DNA of 64,000 nucleotides from positions 1 through 64,000 of the forward strand of contig NZ_JAKEVY010000001.1 in assembly GCF_021491375.1 (NCBI RefSeq). Reading direction: 5' to 3'. Below the pieces are notes generated by a model, which made no database searches, was not told the DNA's origin, and saw only the letters and a program-made list of their open reading frames with translations. Below are positions 63,531 to 64,000 of the stretch, piece after piece (the stretch's first letter is position 1; each line of letters opens with the position of its first letter). Origin of the DNA: Flavihumibacter fluminis. GTDB taxonomy: Bacteria; Bacteroidota; Bacteroidia; Chitinophagales; Chitinophagaceae. A program made the position numbers and the translations under genes.

Positions 63531-63596
63531 CTCACATCTCACATCTCACGTTTCACCTTTCACCATTTTCACCTTTCACTTCTCACCTTTCACCTT
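63531..63596. repeat. Heptanucleotide tandem array 3b
   Basis: Units TCTCACA, TCTCACA, TCTCACG, TTTCACC, TTTCACC, TTTCACT, TCTCACC and TTTCACC, opposite in orientation to array 3a. The array overlaps the last codons and stop of the phosphodiester glycosidase gene. Confidence 0.75.
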
Positions 63597-64000
63597 CCAT
63601 ACCATCGCTGCCGGTACTGCCCGTTGACCCTCTTTATCGGATGGCCGGATGGTTTCCTTTCCGTTGACCAGCATACAGGAACTACCGCCTCCATCCAGGT
63701 TGAGCGCTTCCATACAGCCCAATTGAACAAGAATTGCTGCTGTTTCGGTAAGGGTGGCACCTGCTGCAATACCAGGATTTCTGCCCTCGATGACCAGCAC
63801 AATTAGTTTGCCTTCTTTTGTATAACCAATAGCTGTTCGGGGATGAGCATCGTTGATTGCATTTCCGGCAAATTTTCGCTCCTGGTTATTGGTAATGTTT
63901 ATTGTGCTGTTTTGAACCAGCACAGGGCCTCCTCCAATTACCGTTTGCATTTTCCATCGGTGGAGTTGAGTACTGAATGAAGAATGATTGACAATGGTGG
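63576..64000 (-). CDS. Phosphodiester glycosidase (NAGPA-like), C-terminal part, truncated by window edge
   Basis: The minus-strand frame is open to the window end, so the start lies to the right of 64000. The visible 141 residues contain the domain's core: VIGGGPVLVQN, RTAIGYTKEGKLIVLVIEGR and the signature LNLDGGGSSCMLVNG with conserved Asp and Gly-rich loop. These are the marks of the phosphodiester glycosidase domain of N-acetylglucosamine-1-phosphodiester glycosidases and exopolysaccharide-linked homologues. The last residues (VWKVKGEK) and the stop fall inside a heptanucleotide repeat array. Confidence 0.82.
   Translation of the reverse strand, partial: TIVNHSSFSTQLHRWKMQTVIGGGPVLVQNSTINITNNQERKFAGNAINDAHPRTAIGYTKEGKLIVLVIEGRNPGIAAGATLTETAAILVQLGCMEALNLDGGGSSCMLVNGKETIRPSDKEGQRAVPAAMVWKVKGEK

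Larger units (their letters stand above)
63205..63575. other. Intergenic region with repeats, terminator and a gene fragment
   Basis: 371 bp. Holds heptanucleotide array 3a (63210-63270), the large hairpin 63316-63350, a 26-codon open remnant (minus strand, 63354-63434) and the start of array 3b (63531-63596, which continues into the next gene). Confidence 0.6.

Noticed and set aside
43086-63596. Heptanucleotide arrays as CRISPR
   Set aside because: Unit of 7 bp without spacers and without cas genes; they are simple degenerate tandem repeats.

Overview
The window reads as a chromosome segment of a Bacteroidota bacterium, most likely of the Chitinophagaceae or a close relative. The signs are a SusC/SusD pair, an OMP/GLPGLI pair, FtsX-type permeases, many Cys-anchored lipoprotein signals, TAnnTTTG-type -7 boxes and few Shine-Dalgarno sequences. 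No rRNA, CRISPR array or intact transposase was seen. The first ~130 bases are the 3' end of a group II intron (domains V and VI), so the window starts just after a retroelement.

Layout. 0.2-6.8 kb: housekeeping genes (type II NADH dehydrogenase, SerA, a serine hydrolase, the NAD(P)HX repair enzyme Nnr, an alpha/beta hydrolase). 6.8-19.2 kb: a tightly packed minus-strand sialic acid utilisation locus (SusC, SusD, NanA lyase, NanM mutarotase, MFS importer, AGE epimerase, EamA transporter, sialidase). It is read away from a divergent FadR-type GntR regulator, and two matching 17-bp operator-like sequences lie between them. 19.2-26.5 kb: RNA helicase, MATE exporter, lipoproteins, PhnA-like protein, FtsX-type permease. 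26.7-32.7 kb: a PhyH dioxygenase/Gfo-Idh-MocA pair with an AraC regulator, and a large GH127/146-type arabinofuranosidase.

32.9-38.9 kb is an AT-richer accessory island of unrecognised small genes ending at a tRNA-Pro(CGG) on the side of the tRNA 3' end. It holds an ASCH-domain protein, frameshifted ORFs that may be phage remnants, membrane and coiled-coil proteins, an overlapping gene pair whose second member looks HEPN-like, inverted repeats, and a tiny ORF preceded by a G9 tract. No integrase and no duplicated tRNA end were found.

39.0-63.2 kb: dipeptide epimerase, then an alpha-glucan metabolism region (malQ, glgB, a periplasmic amylase with a maltose-type MFS transporter, glgC, glgA, a glucose-type MFS transporter and an ROK kinase). 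It is interrupted by dnaK, a GtrA-like gene, argS, a TPR protein and the OMP/GLPGLI pair. External starch would be cut by the periplasmic amylase, imported, rearranged by MalQ and phosphorylated by a kinase, while GlgC/A/B build glycogen. A phosphodiester glycosidase gene runs off the right edge.

Between genes of the right half sit arrays of a degenerate 7-bp tandem repeat (unit like CGTGAGA), often in inverted pairs around terminators. These, the tRNA-Pro island with its HEPN-like pair, and the sialic acid operators are the most noteworthy observations.
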